Below, one piece after another: positions 11,262 through 23,401 of a DNA stretch of 64,000 bases. The notes beneath the pieces were generated by a model that saw nothing but the letters and a program-made list of their open reading frames with translations, did not search any database and had not been told where the DNA came from. Positions within the stretch are counted from its first letter, which is position 1. Each line of letters begins with the position of its first letter. Source of the DNA: Metopolophium dirhodum (taxonomy: Eukaryota > Arthropoda > Insecta > Hemiptera > Aphididae); assembly GCF_019925205.1 (NCBI RefSeq), contig NC_083560.1, forward strand, positions 24,385,145-24,449,144. The letters are read 5' to 3'. A program made the position numbers and the translations under genes.

Positions 11262-11540
11262 ACATATTTTTTTTAAGGGGAGGTAATGTATTTGAAGGGG
11301 AAGGGGTAAAATATATGTCGGATAAGTGTTCGATATAGTCGATACAAATGTACATCTGAATATTATACATATTTTTTTTTTAAGGGGAGGTGTTGTATTT
11401 GAAGGGGAAGGGGTAAAATTTATGTTAGACAAGTGTTCAATATAGTCGATACAAATGTACATCAGAATATTATACATTTTTTTTTTTTAAGGGGAGGTAA
11501 TGTATTTGAATGGGAAGGGGTAAAATATATGTCGGTCACG
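11262..11540. repeat. Subterminal tandem repeat, ~105-bp unit, right arm of macro-element 1
   Basis: About three units of the array described at 1480-1640, in opposite orientation. Each contains aaggggaggt and aaggggtaaaatatatgt. Confidence 0.8.
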
Positions 11541-11713
11541 TGTCGGATCGGGTGGTATGTGACGAGTGTATGTGTGTTGCGGGTTGCCTATATCGAGTAA
11601 TTAATACAAGTTTGGGAGGTGCGTGTACTTCGAATTGCCTATACAGAGGTGCCTATGCTTTTACATGTAAAATTTAAGGGGAGGTGCTGCTGAACATACA
11701 TATTTATACTACT

Positions 11714-12416
11714 GTGATAAGACGCTGTATCACCACATTATAATTACCTATATTAAATTATGCATCTATCGTCAAACAAAATACAGTCACGTCACAGCCC
11801 CTATTTTTCAAAAAAATTCGTACTAAACATTTCATTTACAATGATATTAAGATACAGTAACGAAGAGGATCAAGAAATTAAATTTAAATTGATATAATAT
11901 TATTATGCAGTAAAATATAGGCCATAACTTTTTATAAATTTAAGAACATTAAAATCATACCACAGAAACAATTAAGGGTATCCAACCTTCATAATAATTC
12001 AACAGCATTTTTAAAACTTCTTTAAAACTTATTTTATCTTTCAACTGTAGGATACAGCATGCTTTTTTTGTATGATGTAACGAAATGGATTGGTTCAAAT
12101 TCTAGACATACCTACATATTATATCTTATTGTAACATATTTTTAATTATTCGTCAGTAATTTCATTATTTTAATAAAAGTTATTAGGTACTTATTTAACC
12201 GTAGTAATTAGTTAAAAATATTATAATATTTTGTATACATATCATATACCTTAGTAATGTATATTACCTGTACATATTTTATACATCGATAACATTTTGA
12301 AATAAATATAAGGAAAAGTCTCTTTCACGATAATTGTATCTACCGACTATACCGACTCCTCGGTGTGTTCACTATTTACAATTCAAAGTAGAGAAGTGAA
12401 GATCAATTAGATAAAA
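11714..12416. other. Intergenic, no feature recognised
   Basis: AT-rich DNA between macro-element 1 and a hAT fragment. There is no convincing frame, repeat or RNA gene. Confidence 0.6.
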
Positions 12417-12563
12417 TATTACTTCTTTTATTTTCCTAATTTATATACTGCAATTAAAATATATCTAACCATGCCTGTTGCAAATTGTTCAGCTGAAAGA
12501 GCATTCTCTAAATTAGCTCGTATAAAAAAGAAATATAGAACAAGCTCTTCTCAAGAGAATTGA
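12417..12563 (+). pseudogene. hAT transposase C-terminal dimerisation fragment
   Basis: The frame reads FPNLYTAIKIYLTMPVANCS then AERAFSKLARIKKKYRTS, and stops at 12563. The pattern of P(V/I)xxCSAERAFSKL(x)RIKxKYR is the conserved C-terminal dimerisation region of hAT transposases. Nothing upstream extends the similarity, so this is an isolated relic, on the opposite strand to the hAT gene at 13678-19196 and from a different subfamily. Confidence 0.75.
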
Positions 12564-13729
12564 AATAATTTTAAAATCATTTAAATTATAATTTTGTTCA
12601 TAAAACTTAACTGCTATAACATTAATATAAGTGATTTGTGATTATTTACATAATATTATAGTAGTTAAGTCACAAATAAAATAAAATTTTTCCAAACGTC
12701 ATCAATCATTAATAATACCTAGATCTCAGACTAACAATGATACATATATTATCATTAATATTATAATATTGAAAACCCAAATTATGTAAGAAAAAAATAT
12801 AATTAATAGGTATGTAATTAAATATATAAAAATAATTATTAAGATACATTAAAAAATTGAAAATCAGAACCATAGATGGCTTTCAGGGCTTGAACTTGAA
12901 ATACAATTTTTTGATTTAAATTTAAATTTTGCTTATCGATATAAGTTTTTTCTGTTTTCAATTTAAAAATAATATATCAATTTTGTGGTTTTATGATTTT
13001 TTTATTGATGCAGAATATCGATTTAATTATATTATGATTTCGATTTTAAATATAATTTTCTTTTTTTTCGATTTTAGTTTATATTTTAAAATTTAAATAT
13101 CACATTTACACTATAATCATTTTGACATTAATGAAATATTTTCAATATTTGCACTATAACTATACATTAATCTATTACTTTTATATTTCAATTAATGTTA
13201 AACTCAGTTTAGATTTTAAATTCTGATATTGATTTAACCATATCAACTAAACTTCTGTCGCAATCATAGACATATAAATTTATATTTATATGTCTACGGT
13301 CGTAATCATTTAAATAACAACGTCCAAGGGCTAACGTTTAGCTATTGTCGAGACTTTTTGATAACAAAACACTTAAGATCCACCCAAGATCAAATAATAA
13401 TAATATTATTATCACATAATAATTATTAAGCTAATATAAATTATTGTACTTTTTGAAAATTTTCAATTTCTTATAGAAAGATTTTTAAATAAAATAACAA
13501 TAAAGATACACATTATGAACATCCCAATCTTATTTATTATTGTTAAATAATAATAAATAATATATACATTTATAAGATGTAAATAAATTTTTATTAAACT
13601 TTTTAGTAAATAATTAAATTAATTACAAAATGAGGAAGCTTTTACTAGTTATACTTTATTAAAATTTACTTCACAAATTATGTGTTTGAGCGTATAATCA
13701 TTATAGCATCTAATAAGTTGGCTGATAAG

Positions 13730-15295
13730 TAGGGCTCGGAAATTGATGAACTTAAAAACATAAAAAAATGACCTATAAAAAATGCAAATATGTCATAAAA
13801 ATGACGAAAAATGTCTTTAAAAAATGACCTAAAAAAATTACAAATATTTGTTTTAAATTTATAAAAATACATTTTTTTAAATATTTTACTCTATTTTACT
13901 ATAAAATTCTATATACATTTATCAAAGCTTACAAATAGCTCAAAATATGACATAAAAATGACAAATAACGTCTTTAAAAATGAAATAAAAAATATTTGTT
14001 CTATAAATTAAAATATGACATAAAAATGACATAAAATGACAAATCATGTCTTTAAAAATGAAATAAAAAATATTTGTTCTATAAATTTATCAAACCGTAC
14101 AAATTACTCAAAAATCATTGAATTGTATAATTAGAGCGTTTTTGATGTTATCAAAAGTAAATGAACGACGATTATCTGTTAATAAATATTTATACTTTGA
14201 AAAACTTCTCTCCACGTCCACTAAAGTGATTGGGGCAAATCTGAAATGTGCCAAATCATCAGCACTGAAATCATCCGGAAAACACTCTCTTGAAGCTACT
14301 TTGCCATTTAGAATTTTCGAAATTGTTGCCATCGATTGAAATCCAGTATTTTTGTCAAGTACAGTTTTAAATTTGTTTTTAATTTCATTTCCGATTCTAT
14401 TAACTGGCAACTGCTGCTGATTCAATTTTAATAACAATATCTTGTACAATTTGTATCGAATCATAAAGCCTGAGTCCTGAAGTTTCTAACTTAGTAATAG
14501 AATCGGGGAGAGTTCCAAAGTTTGCGTTAATGTAAATTAAATTACGTTTTACATTATCATCGCTCATAATAAGATCCTGTGCTTTTTCAATTGACGTAGA
14601 ATCATCTTTATTTAGACCCATAATAATAGTTTTTACTATTTCAAAATGTTCACAAAAATAAGTAGCAGCTTTTAACCATGTACCCCATCTTGTCAATACT
14701 GGTTGTGGTGGTAGAGGAATATTAGGTGCCATTTCCTTGAAATATTGAACACGTGATGGACATTTCAAAAATATTTTTTTGGTGTTCGATATTAATTGAT
14801 CTACTTTTGGGAAGTGTTTTCGAATCTCTTCCGCAACCCTATGTAATCCATGGGCCAAACAACTTATGTGTTCCATTTTGGAATACAGGATTTTTATACC
14901 TCTGCCAGCTTTCATCATATAGGGAGCGGCATCACTTAAGAACAACAAAATATTTGGATACTAATCGATTATTAGGAAACACGACAACGACAAAATGTAA
15001 TCGGCGAGATAAAATCGGATAGGTAGGTACTAATCTTAGTCCGTGGTAATTTTCAAGTCTTAAGTTATCGGCATAGACAAGAAACAATAAGAAGTGAACT
15101 ATTGTGAAATCAATAAAAATGACTAAAAATGTCGAAAAATGACTTAAAAGGAAAAAAGCCAAAAAAAAGCATAAAAATGCAAAATACAATTTAGTTTTTC
15201 AGATTCACATGCTAATGAAACACATTTGTGGCCAGGAGAGCATCGTCTAAAAAGTTCCAAAAAAAAATGCAAAATGCCTCAACTTCCGAGCCCTA
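13730..15295 (-). mobile_element. Nested non-autonomous hAT element, 1566 bp, 8-bp TSD
   Basis: The ends are TAGGGCTCGGAAATTGA at 13730 and its near-perfect reverse complement ending ...CGAGCCCTA at 15295. The 8-bp direct repeat CTGATAAG flanks it (13722-13729 and 15296-15303), the standard hAT signature. Subterminal DNA on both sides is packed with atgacataaaaatgac-type words, including two copies of a ~70-bp block (13944-14090). It interrupts the last exon of the older hAT gene. Internally it keeps the middle and C-terminal part of its own transposase (14108-14948) but has lost the N-terminal half. Confidence 0.9.
14108..14948 (-). pseudogene. Partial hAT transposase inside the nested element
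   Basis: The upstream piece (14948-14400) reads SDAAPYMMKAGRGIKILYSK, then SCLAHGLHRVAEEIRKHFPK and a VLTRWGTWLKAATYF block. The downstream piece (14464-14108) reads FRFAPITLVDVERSFSKYKY then LLTDNRRSF, the hAT C-terminal dimerisation region. The two lie in different frames, so one frameshift occurred in the 14400-14464 overlap. The DNA-binding N-terminus and first catalytic region are absent because the element is internally deleted upstream of 14948. It cannot encode an active transposase but shows which autonomous family would mobilise it. Confidence 0.85.
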
Positions 15296-18200
15296 CTGAT
15301 AAGGATTCTACGTACATCTGACAATATAAACTTTATTCCACTAAAACTTCGTTCGACACTAACCTGAAAAAATTGCACATGAAAATACAAAGTACCTATT
15401 ATTATTATTATAGTATATACCTGAGTAGCAGGTACTGCAAGAACAATATTTGCTAGCTTATAAAGATCAGACTTCTCATGTTTTTGGTATTCCCAGAATG
15501 CAAGTATGTTTGTTTTATAATGTAGACGCTCAACATTTTTTAAATAATTATGCAAACTAACTGATATATCATTTAAGATATTTGTGTCACTATAATTACT
15601 ATTGAAACAGATGATTGTGATGACAAAAACAATTCAAATCTATCATCAGTGGTTTCTGTAGTATTATCAGGAGAATCAACATTAATATTGGCTAAAAAAA
15701 ATTAATACCGTTATTTATATTTATTTTTTACCACTACAAATTAAATTCATTGTTTTTATCAATAAATTGATGTTAACCTATAGCTGAGTTATGGACATTA
15801 TCAGTTTGACAAACACCTTCTTGTATCTGAATCATAAACTTCCATGTTTTAATTAAATGATTAATTCCAGTAGTTTTGTCAGTTTCATTTAACATGCATT
15901 GATAACGTGGATCGAGAAAAATTGCTGAAGAAAAAAGTTTCAAATACTATTAAAGTATTAAATACTAAATAGAGACTGATTATCTAGCAGAAAACATCAA
16001 GTTTTAATAGCTAATAGTGAATGAGTACACTGTTTTTAGGATTTGTGAGTACACACAAAAATATGTTTCTCATTTATAATATAATTTTTGAATATATAAA
16101 CAAATATATAAGATATAAGTATATTTAAACTTGGTCAACAGCAGCACCAATTAGACCAGTCTTTAAATTATTTCTTAAATGTAGGATATATTAGGTATTG
16201 TATATTATGATTATGATGATTATTATGTTTTACCAAACTAACCTGCCAAAAACACTGGATTCTTTATTAAAAGCACATCACGCTGTTTCATAGATTTCTA
16301 AATTTGTTTGGCTAAAATTGTACCATTAGATGGGAGACAATGGGATGCTTTAAGCCATACTCCATAGAAGTCACCGAGGTTTATGTTCTGCTTTTTAAGA
16401 GCAAGAGTAGCTATTTTAACAGGTGTTAATGCATCAACCTATATACAATTTATTAAAAGTTATTAATATATTCAAAAATTTTAAATTTTTATTTACAATC
16501 AATATTAACTGTATGATAGATAATATTTTTAAAGAGTTTAAGGCAAGTATAAAAAAATATAAGACTTTTAAAAAGTTAAACATTTAGATAAAAAAATTAA
16601 AATTCATACCTAGATGTTTTTAATTTTTTTCACATAAATAGTTAAATTAGTATATTCTAACTAACTATAGTATCTTGGATAACTTTATTAAAAATAAAAA
16701 CTTACAATGCTTTAAATAGAATCCCATTCACTTTTTTTTAATTTTAGTTCAGTATTAGTGCTATGATGGGTTTGGCAAAATTCTTTCAACTCTAATAATC
16801 TGAATAACATATTAAAAATAGAGTTCCACCTTGTTTCATTATCTATAATAGCATATTTGAGATTTTTTCTTTTTAGCCATGTGGCATACTTAGGAGTTCT
16901 CAATTTTTTCACCACCTGGTTTTGTAAATAAGGTAAATTATAAACATAAAGGAATTGGCATAAATATAATCATCGATCCAACATAAATTCTATTATGTTA
17001 ACTTATTATACCTTTCTCGCTTGAACTATGCAACTGGTGATGGTATGTTTTTAAACCCATCTAGAATACATAGTTGTAAAGTATGCACCGCACATCTCAC
17101 ACATGAGGTTATAGGTGAAGGACATAAGGCATCAAACACATTGTCTTCAAAAGATTGAATAGCTGTGGTAGCTTCATCTGTCAATTTTAAAAAATGCATT
17201 TTATTTATTTATAGAAGATATCCAGTCAATTCATAAATATTTGTTCTATAGTTTACTGCTATTGAGTTTAAGTGTGTACTGTAATGTGATACCTACTCTG
17301 TATAAAGTGAAAATATTCAATATTTAAGGTACCAATAATAGGTATATTCATTTTTTTACATTTAAGTTACCAAAATCTGACTATTAAATATAAAGGAGGC
17401 TTTGTATTTTATTTATTTAAAAATACAAAGCTCCTTTACTTTTAAAAATATATTAGTTTTGTTTTTTGTCGTGAAAATATTTAGACCACACTTTATATTT
17501 AATATATAAAGTATGTATATATTAATATATGTAATTTATTTGATTTAAATTCAGAATTTAAAATATTTGATAAAAATAATTATTATCTAAACAATTTATC
17601 CAAGTTATTTAAGTTTAGGTATGTAAAATGTAATTATGAATAACATTTATATTTTTTTAAATACTTTGAACAACTGATTAATGGTTGATTATTTTATTAT
17701 ATTTGAGTCAACATTTAAAATATAGGTATGTACTTAATATTTAAATTTAAAAAAATGTTCACCTTGAATTTTCATATTATTTTTTTAAGTTTTGTAAACC
17801 AGATTATTTTAACAAATATACATGTATTTAATAAATCGATCAAAAGTTCATTCTCAATGTCTTCATTAGATATTGGTGTTCTATCATTAGGGTACTCATC
17901 GTCACTGTCTTTTTGGTCATCATTGTTGATGTTTGGAGTATTATTATTAAACTCATCACTCGAATCAAGAAAATCATTACCAATATCATTAACAGTCATT
18001 ATTCTAGTCATCTTTATCATATTCGCGGAATTGTCACAAGTTATTGTGTACATTTGTTCTCGAGTTATTTCATACTTCACAAGTACATCAAGAAGCTATA
18101 AAAAAGGCAATACAAATTAATGTATATTCATAACATCTATATTATTGTAGTTCAAATGCAAATAAATAATATTTTATTTTTACCGATTGTTTTAAATTTT

Positions 18201-20721
18201 CTGCTGTATGCTTGTCAAATAATTTTACCATTGCTAATGTTTTCAAAGTAATTTCACCATTTTTAATGTATTGAATATTTATACCCAAAATTGAACGATT
18301 GTGACGTTTAACTGAGTCGATCTTTAAACTTATTAGTTGCTTTTTAATGTCATTTTTAATACATGAAATCATCACATTTCATGCATTCAAAATGTGATTT
18401 TTAATATTTTAAAAGCTAATAGTAAATCCTAAAATTTTAAACAAAATGTTCACATCAAAAATCTCATTAATTTATTATAGACATTGATTAAGTACAAACC
18501 AATGGTGCAAGGCTGTACAATGATACATAGTACTATGGACTTGATGTTTGAATACCAATGTATATAGTACATATATATAATTATATAATTCAAGAATATA
18601 ACAAATCCAATGCACTCAGTGTCTTTGCATCAGTGTACAGCCAATTTTATAGTTATATATTTATTTTATTTAAAATAAATTGTTTACCTCCACCAATTGC
18701 TTCTGTTATAGGACGCAGAATTTTTGTAAACCCTGAATCATTGAAAATTGGCAATGGTCTACCATTCACAGTTACAATTTCAGTGCACACCTTCAACAAA
18801 GAACTTTTATTTAAATTAACGTTTAATTTTGTTTTTTCAATTGTTATATGTTTATCTAAAGGTCCATGTTTCTGTTTCAAAAGATTTAGGTAGATACAAT
18901 GTTAAAAAAATTACGTACCTTATTTGAGTAGGAATTATCTTCATCATTTATACGCTTTACACCACAATTGGAACTATTTACAAAATTCTGTTTTTTGAAA
19001 TCTGCCTTAGCTTTATCCAAGATGATGGCTTCTTCGGGGTGAGTTTTACGTATGTGCGTTTTCAAATTGGAACTAACACTGCCCTTAAGTACAAGTCTAT
19101 GACACCCTTCGATCTTACATAACAACTAGTTTTTGGTCAATATTGTAAGTAAAAAATAAATTTTTTACAGGATTAGTTTGTCGTCTCCCCATTTAAAGTT
19201 AAATGTGAAAACAGAAAGCTTAAAAACTGTAAGACTGAAAAACTATAAAACATGATAACTATTAACCAGGCATCAGCGGCATACACGGCACGCAATAGCA
19301 AAATGAACATGTACGTCGTAGTGTCGTACGACAAACCGGACAAACGGACAAAATATTATGACGATTGACGACTATTTTAGGTTATTTTTGTATAATATAA
19401 TATTATTATTGGTTTAACGAACGACATACGCAGGCCAACGATTAATAATACAAAATAAAAATACAAAATATCTATATACGAAATTAATCAAATACAATAA
19501 CATACTATAATATGGAAAAAATATTTTTCCAAGCATTTTACTCAATAAGCCAAATGTGTGTATAAAATTAAAACTCTTTAACTTGCAATAACAACAACAA
19601 TCGTTCGTCGAACGCCGATTCCTATAATATATAATTATATAGTTATATATATATCCCATATATGGATATGGTAATATGTATATTATATTGTAAAGATTCT
19701 ATTTATGTCTAATTATAAAAGACATTATTCACATTAATTATTAATTATTAGTAGTTATTACTATGGACATTAGTGTGCATGATATTATGCATTATGTATA
19801 GTCAATTATGTTATACCCCAATACATCAATGCGTATGCTTATGACCAATGTAAAATACAAATAGACCTAAACTCTGAAGTCTTTATGCTCGTATGGCGTA
19901 GTTTTGAAATTTAAATTACAATTTGTTTTAAATTTGTCGTATATTGTAGACAGTCGTCAAAATAATATTATTTAATATATATGTAATATAGGTGGGAATA
20001 TTTCAAATTGTAAATTATTGACATAGGTCAGGCCAGTGAAGCAATATGTGCTGAGGCGACGATAATATTTTCTATATAACACCGCCGTACGCGCAGGCAC
20101 GTCCCCCGATGTCGCGGAGTGATTCGGCGAGGACGTAGCTACGACGTGCACGTGAAACACCGATCGTAGTACGGGCTAGGCGATCTGAATTTGCTAAGTG
20201 TTTTATTTATGTTTGTTTTAATACAATAAAAGTGTTTTTGACCTGAAAACCCGAGTTAAACATTATTTTAGTCATTCTTACGTTCTTACCTTTTATAGGA
20301 ACAGCGCCGGGATATATACGTACTATGTGTCAATGAAGTTTTACTAAACTGAATAGTGCCAAGGTATATGTAATCTTTGAGTCATTTCAACTAGATAGGA
20401 ACGAACTAAGAATTGACAAGCGCATACCATCGTACCTCAACGAGTTAACAGTGCCATTCTAATTAACTTTAGAGAGTGTCATTAACTAGAGAATACGAGG
20501 GTAAGGCGTATAGTTGGTTTACCGCGTATTGTCTAATACGGGTGATACTACAAATTTATTTAAAAACGATTTGATTATGATAATGATTTCGATTTTGATA
20601 TAAATTTTGAAAAAACATTAACATGCATTCGCAATGTTATTATTAATTTTGAGTTTTTAAAAGATTTTTAACGATTTTTATCGATATTTAAAATCGACTT
20701 TGAAACTGATTTCAAGCCCTG

Positions 20722-21676
20722 GATAAACATTTACATTACACACTTCACAAGAATATGAAAACAATATTAGAATAAAATGTGTGGTCTTACGGTGGTTTTT
20801 TGGTTGACGTGGGATTAAGTAAGTTACCATGAATAAGTAAACAACCAAGTAGAATAGTCAATATCAACATATTTAAATTAATCATTCCACTAGATATTTT
20901 TTTTCAAAGGAAGAATTTTTATAAATTTATAATATGTTTATAAATACCAGTCCAATTGGTGAATAAATTGCACTTGGAAAAAAATGTGTATAATTTAAAA
21001 TAAAATGTCCCAAAATGACTTGTTTTGTTAAAAGTTCTACGCTATCTTAAGGCTAGAATAATTTATTAATTAATTCTAATGTATTTGTTTATTATTAAAT
21101 ATTGATTAAGTATTTAATAATGTAGGTTCAATTGAACATAGTTAGTCCATCTGGAGCATAATGAGACAAGTCACCACATTTCTGTTAAAGTTTTACCAAT
21201 GTCTAGTTATAAAATAAATTATTAAATTTATTTAATTTTATGTATTTTTTTTGTATAAATCTTATAAATAAGTTCCTATATTGATATATTTGGAAAAATA
21301 TATTTATTGGGCAATTGTATGTCTGATCATCTTTACCCCTTTGTATGTAGATATTATGTAAGCCAATTAGCCAGCACAACTGATAATACCTACCTTGGCT
21401 GCTTTACATTGTCAACCTTGAAGTAGGTAAGGCCGTTGTATCACTTTTCTCTCTTTCGTATAGTTTAAAGAATGTTGTGTAATTGTGCCTAGCTTACGCG
21501 GTCTGACACAGTCAACTTTAACGAATGGTCGTGAAACTCTATATGAATTATATAGGGGAACAGGGGCCAAGACAAGTACATAATATACGAGGTACAGCGT
21601 TATTCCTACATTACAAACCTTTTGAAACGAAGTTTTTTATGGCACGATGTGGGGCTAGCCGGAAAAAAACGTTCAT
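20722..21676. repeat. AT-rich flank with a dispersed repeat copy (about 20985-21265)
   Basis: The part around 21000-21240 (aggttcaattgaacata, ctgttaaagttttaccaa) has a diverged direct copy at about 37845-38110. This is a dispersed element of unknown class with no coding potential. The remainder, to the retrotransposon insertion point, shows no recognisable gene. Confidence 0.55.
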
Positions 21677-21680
21677 GACG

Positions 21681-22287
21681 TGTAACGTCTCCTCTTCACC
21701 TGGTGCTCTTCCCCGTTCCGGTGTCGTTCTGTTTATATTAACGAGGTCTCGGAGACTCGACCTCGGTGTGTGATATTATTACTAGGGATCAGGGTTACCT
21801 TATGTGAAGCAAGTACTCAACGTAATGTATATATATATATATCTGTTATTGATGTATTATTATTATTTACTACAAGTTACAATATTGAAATATACTTATA
21901 AATTATACTCCGGGCTACCGATCGGGCCATGGTGTGTCGTGGGTGCCGATGTCCAAATGTGGGTTGAGCTGGTCATCCGCAGGTCCTCTTCAGGTCGTTG
22001 TCAGCCCTCGAGTTCCACTATCGACCACCTCACTGTCGACTCTTCATTCTTGACAATCCAACTATCAACCGCCGACTCTATTCTATCGACTACCTCACTG
22101 TCGACTCTATCATAACTGACTCCCGCCAGGCGTCCAGGTCGGTTATTTACACGATGTGAGCTAAACATCGCGTCAGCATAATATATATTTCATATATATA
22201 TACACATTTGTCATTACTAACACTCAGCATATTAGCCGTGCTCAACGTAGGGAGTAATGTACGATGTCGATGACGAATATCGTTACA
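21681..22287 (-). repeat. 3' LTR of the Ty3/gypsy element
   Basis: 607 bp, TGTAACG...CGTTACA, adjacent to the GACG duplication at 21677. On the minus strand the sequence immediately before it (22288-22300) reads ACAAGGGGTACA, a short purine-rich stretch that is the best polypurine-tract candidate. Confidence 0.95.
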
Positions 22288-23200
22288 TGTACCCCTTGTC
22301 CATTTAAATCTGGACCCCAGATTTGGGAAGTCAAGCAACGGTAGCTGTGTTAGTGGTAGTGTTGTATTTTCTGATTTCATGTTCATTGTTCATCCAGTAG
22401 CAAAGAATAACGGTACTCCAACCTCCTCCGACTGTATTTTCTTGCTTGGACTGTGAAACATGAATTTTTTAGGTATACAAACACCAAGCCACCAAGGCAA
22501 TGGTCATGCGTATATAATAATATTAATAATATATGCTCATTGTATATTATTGCTTGATAACTTCTGGATAGTGAAGTGGATTGTCGTTGGCTCTTCCGTC
22601 CTTGAATATCGACACCCACGGCTGTCTTCACTTACCCCTTTCAGTTTCCTCGAGTTAGTTAGAATTTAAGTATGCAGTATAAAGACATTTTTTTTTATAT
22701 ATATATATATATATATGCATATAAGAAATAGTGTTTAATTTCATACAAATTACATTGAAGATGGTACATGAAATATATTATAAGGTTACAAAAACATTGC
22801 AAGTAGGTACTATTAACATTTTTTTTTTTTTTTTTTTTATCACTATTATAATAAATGTTCATAATACATTATAACATGTTTGAATTCAAAAATAGTATAC
22901 AAAACAATGTACAAATATTTGTTTTGTTTAACTTAATATATAATTTAAATTACAATAATAAAAAATTTTTTTTTTTCTTTTTTGATATAATAATATACAT
23001 TTAAATATTATACTCAAGTTATGTCTAGTGTTTTAACTAGTACAAAACCTAATTACATAATTTAGTACATAATTTTTATTAATCAAAACTGTACTAGTTA
23101 ACTATAAATAAACTCAACAGTAGAGCACCAATTTTTGGCTAAACTTGGATTGGTTGCTAATTCAATAACGCAGTATTTTTACATTAAAAATGTATTTTTT
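22288..23200 (-). other. Internal 3' region of the retrotransposon, no clear gene
   Basis: Between the 3' LTR and the envelope-like fragment. It includes a (TA)n stretch near 22700 and T-runs near 22820. The minus strand has short frames (for example 22386 down to 22288) that could be degraded envelope C-terminus, but no motif supports this. Confidence 0.45.
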
Positions 23201-23401
23201 TCAAAATTTCTCGACAAAAACGGAAATATTTACATGTGTTAGTAAGTTAAATTCACTCGAATATACTCTCATTTTATAAATTGGTTCATAATAAATACCC
23301 GATCCATGTCCTTGGTAGTTGTCGATAATTGTCTCTTCTGTTTGCAACGTATATGGTATTATCACGCTTAATGCTAGAACAACTGTAACTATTGCGAACA
23401 T
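23201..23401 (-). pseudogene. Short envelope-like (F-protein-type) N-terminal remnant, 66 aa
   Basis: The frame starts at an ATG (23401). It begins with a hydrophobic signal-peptide-like stretch (MFAIVTVVLALSVIIPYTLQ), followed by a block with GSGIYYEPIYKMRVYSSEFN and then LLTHVNI. A short leader, a glycine-rich GI(Y/F)(Y/F)E motif and a y-sEW/F-like block are typical of the mature N-terminus of baculovirus-F-like envelope proteins of insect errantiviruses. The frame stops 66 residues in, with no transmembrane anchor or fusion region, so the gene is broken or only an exon remains. It lies downstream of integrase, where env sits in errantiviruses. The identification rests on pattern only; an unrelated small secreted peptide is the alternative. 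Confidence 0.45.

Larger units (their letters stand above)
1325..11713. mobile_element. Macro-element 1: ~10.4 kb long-inverted-repeat transposon (left end truncated)
   Basis: The left arm (from 1325 to about 3554) is the reverse complement of the right arm (about 7465 to 11690). Paired landmarks include the block near 1330-1500 against 11525-11680, the (ACAT)n array at 2155 against (TATG)n at 10619, and 3430-3550 against 7460-7590. The right end reads ...TATTTATACTACT at 11713, identical to the end of macro-element 2. On the left, homology stops at about 1325, so the last ~45 bp (the AGTAGTATA terminus) are missing and no TSD can be tested. The stretch 5548-7465 matches macro-element 2 at 47461-49380 but has no partner in the left arm, which is broken by an insertion at 3557-4468 and the unmatched segment 4469-5547. 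The element has no transposase. Shared ends with a 6-bp-TSD cassette point to Polinton/Maverick-like mobilisation (inference). Confidence 0.75.
13678..19196 (-). pseudogene. Multi-exon BED-finger hAT transposase, decayed
   Basis: Minus-strand blocks in family order are: start and BED finger (19196-18886; CKIEGC ... SNLKTHIRKTH); VTVNGRPLPIFNDSGF (18880-18653); a SLKIDSVKRHNRSILGINIQ block (18375-18142); YEITREQMYTITCDNSANMI (18080 on); CVRCAVHTLQL with the DGF block near 17180-17030; TPKYATWLKRKNLKYAIIDN with ETRWNS (16915-16712); a block near 16440-16260 (VKIATLALKKQ...); AIFLDPRYQCML (about 15925); and LANIVLAVPATQ then VSVERSFSGIKFILSDVR (15555-15304), split by a 60-bp intron (gtatat...ttttttcag). 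The last residues (SANLLDAIMIIRSNT, stop at 13678) lie beyond a nested hAT insertion. Defects seen are a frameshift between the start and the BED finger near 19120, an in-frame TAG near 16302, a frameshift near 15600, and the 1.6 kb insertion. It is therefore a dead relative of ZBED-type hAT transposases. Confidence 0.8.
12884..20721 (-). mobile_element. Candidate full hAT element enclosing the BED-finger transposase gene
   Basis: CAGGGCTTGAA at 12884 and its reverse complement TTCAAGCCCTG ending at 20721 bracket the hAT pseudogene. Both subterminal zones contain repeated cgatttt and atcgat words, typical of hAT subterminal binding sites. The 8-bp flanks (atggcttt and gataaaca) do not match, so either the TSD has decayed, the ends belong to two different copies, or the true borders lie elsewhere. 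Removing the nested hAT (13730-15295) gives an element of about 6.3 kb, larger than most autonomous hATs but reasonable with introns. Confidence 0.4.

Noticed and set aside
12884..20721. Certain full-length hAT with confirmed TSD
   Set aside because: The 8-bp flanks do not match, so the borders are kept as a low-confidence candidate only.
21804..22115. 103-aa frame in LTRs (also 3864-4097 and 33449-33760)
   Set aside because: Lies wholly inside the LTR, antisense to the retrotransposon genes, and is kept only because the LTR copies are nearly identical.
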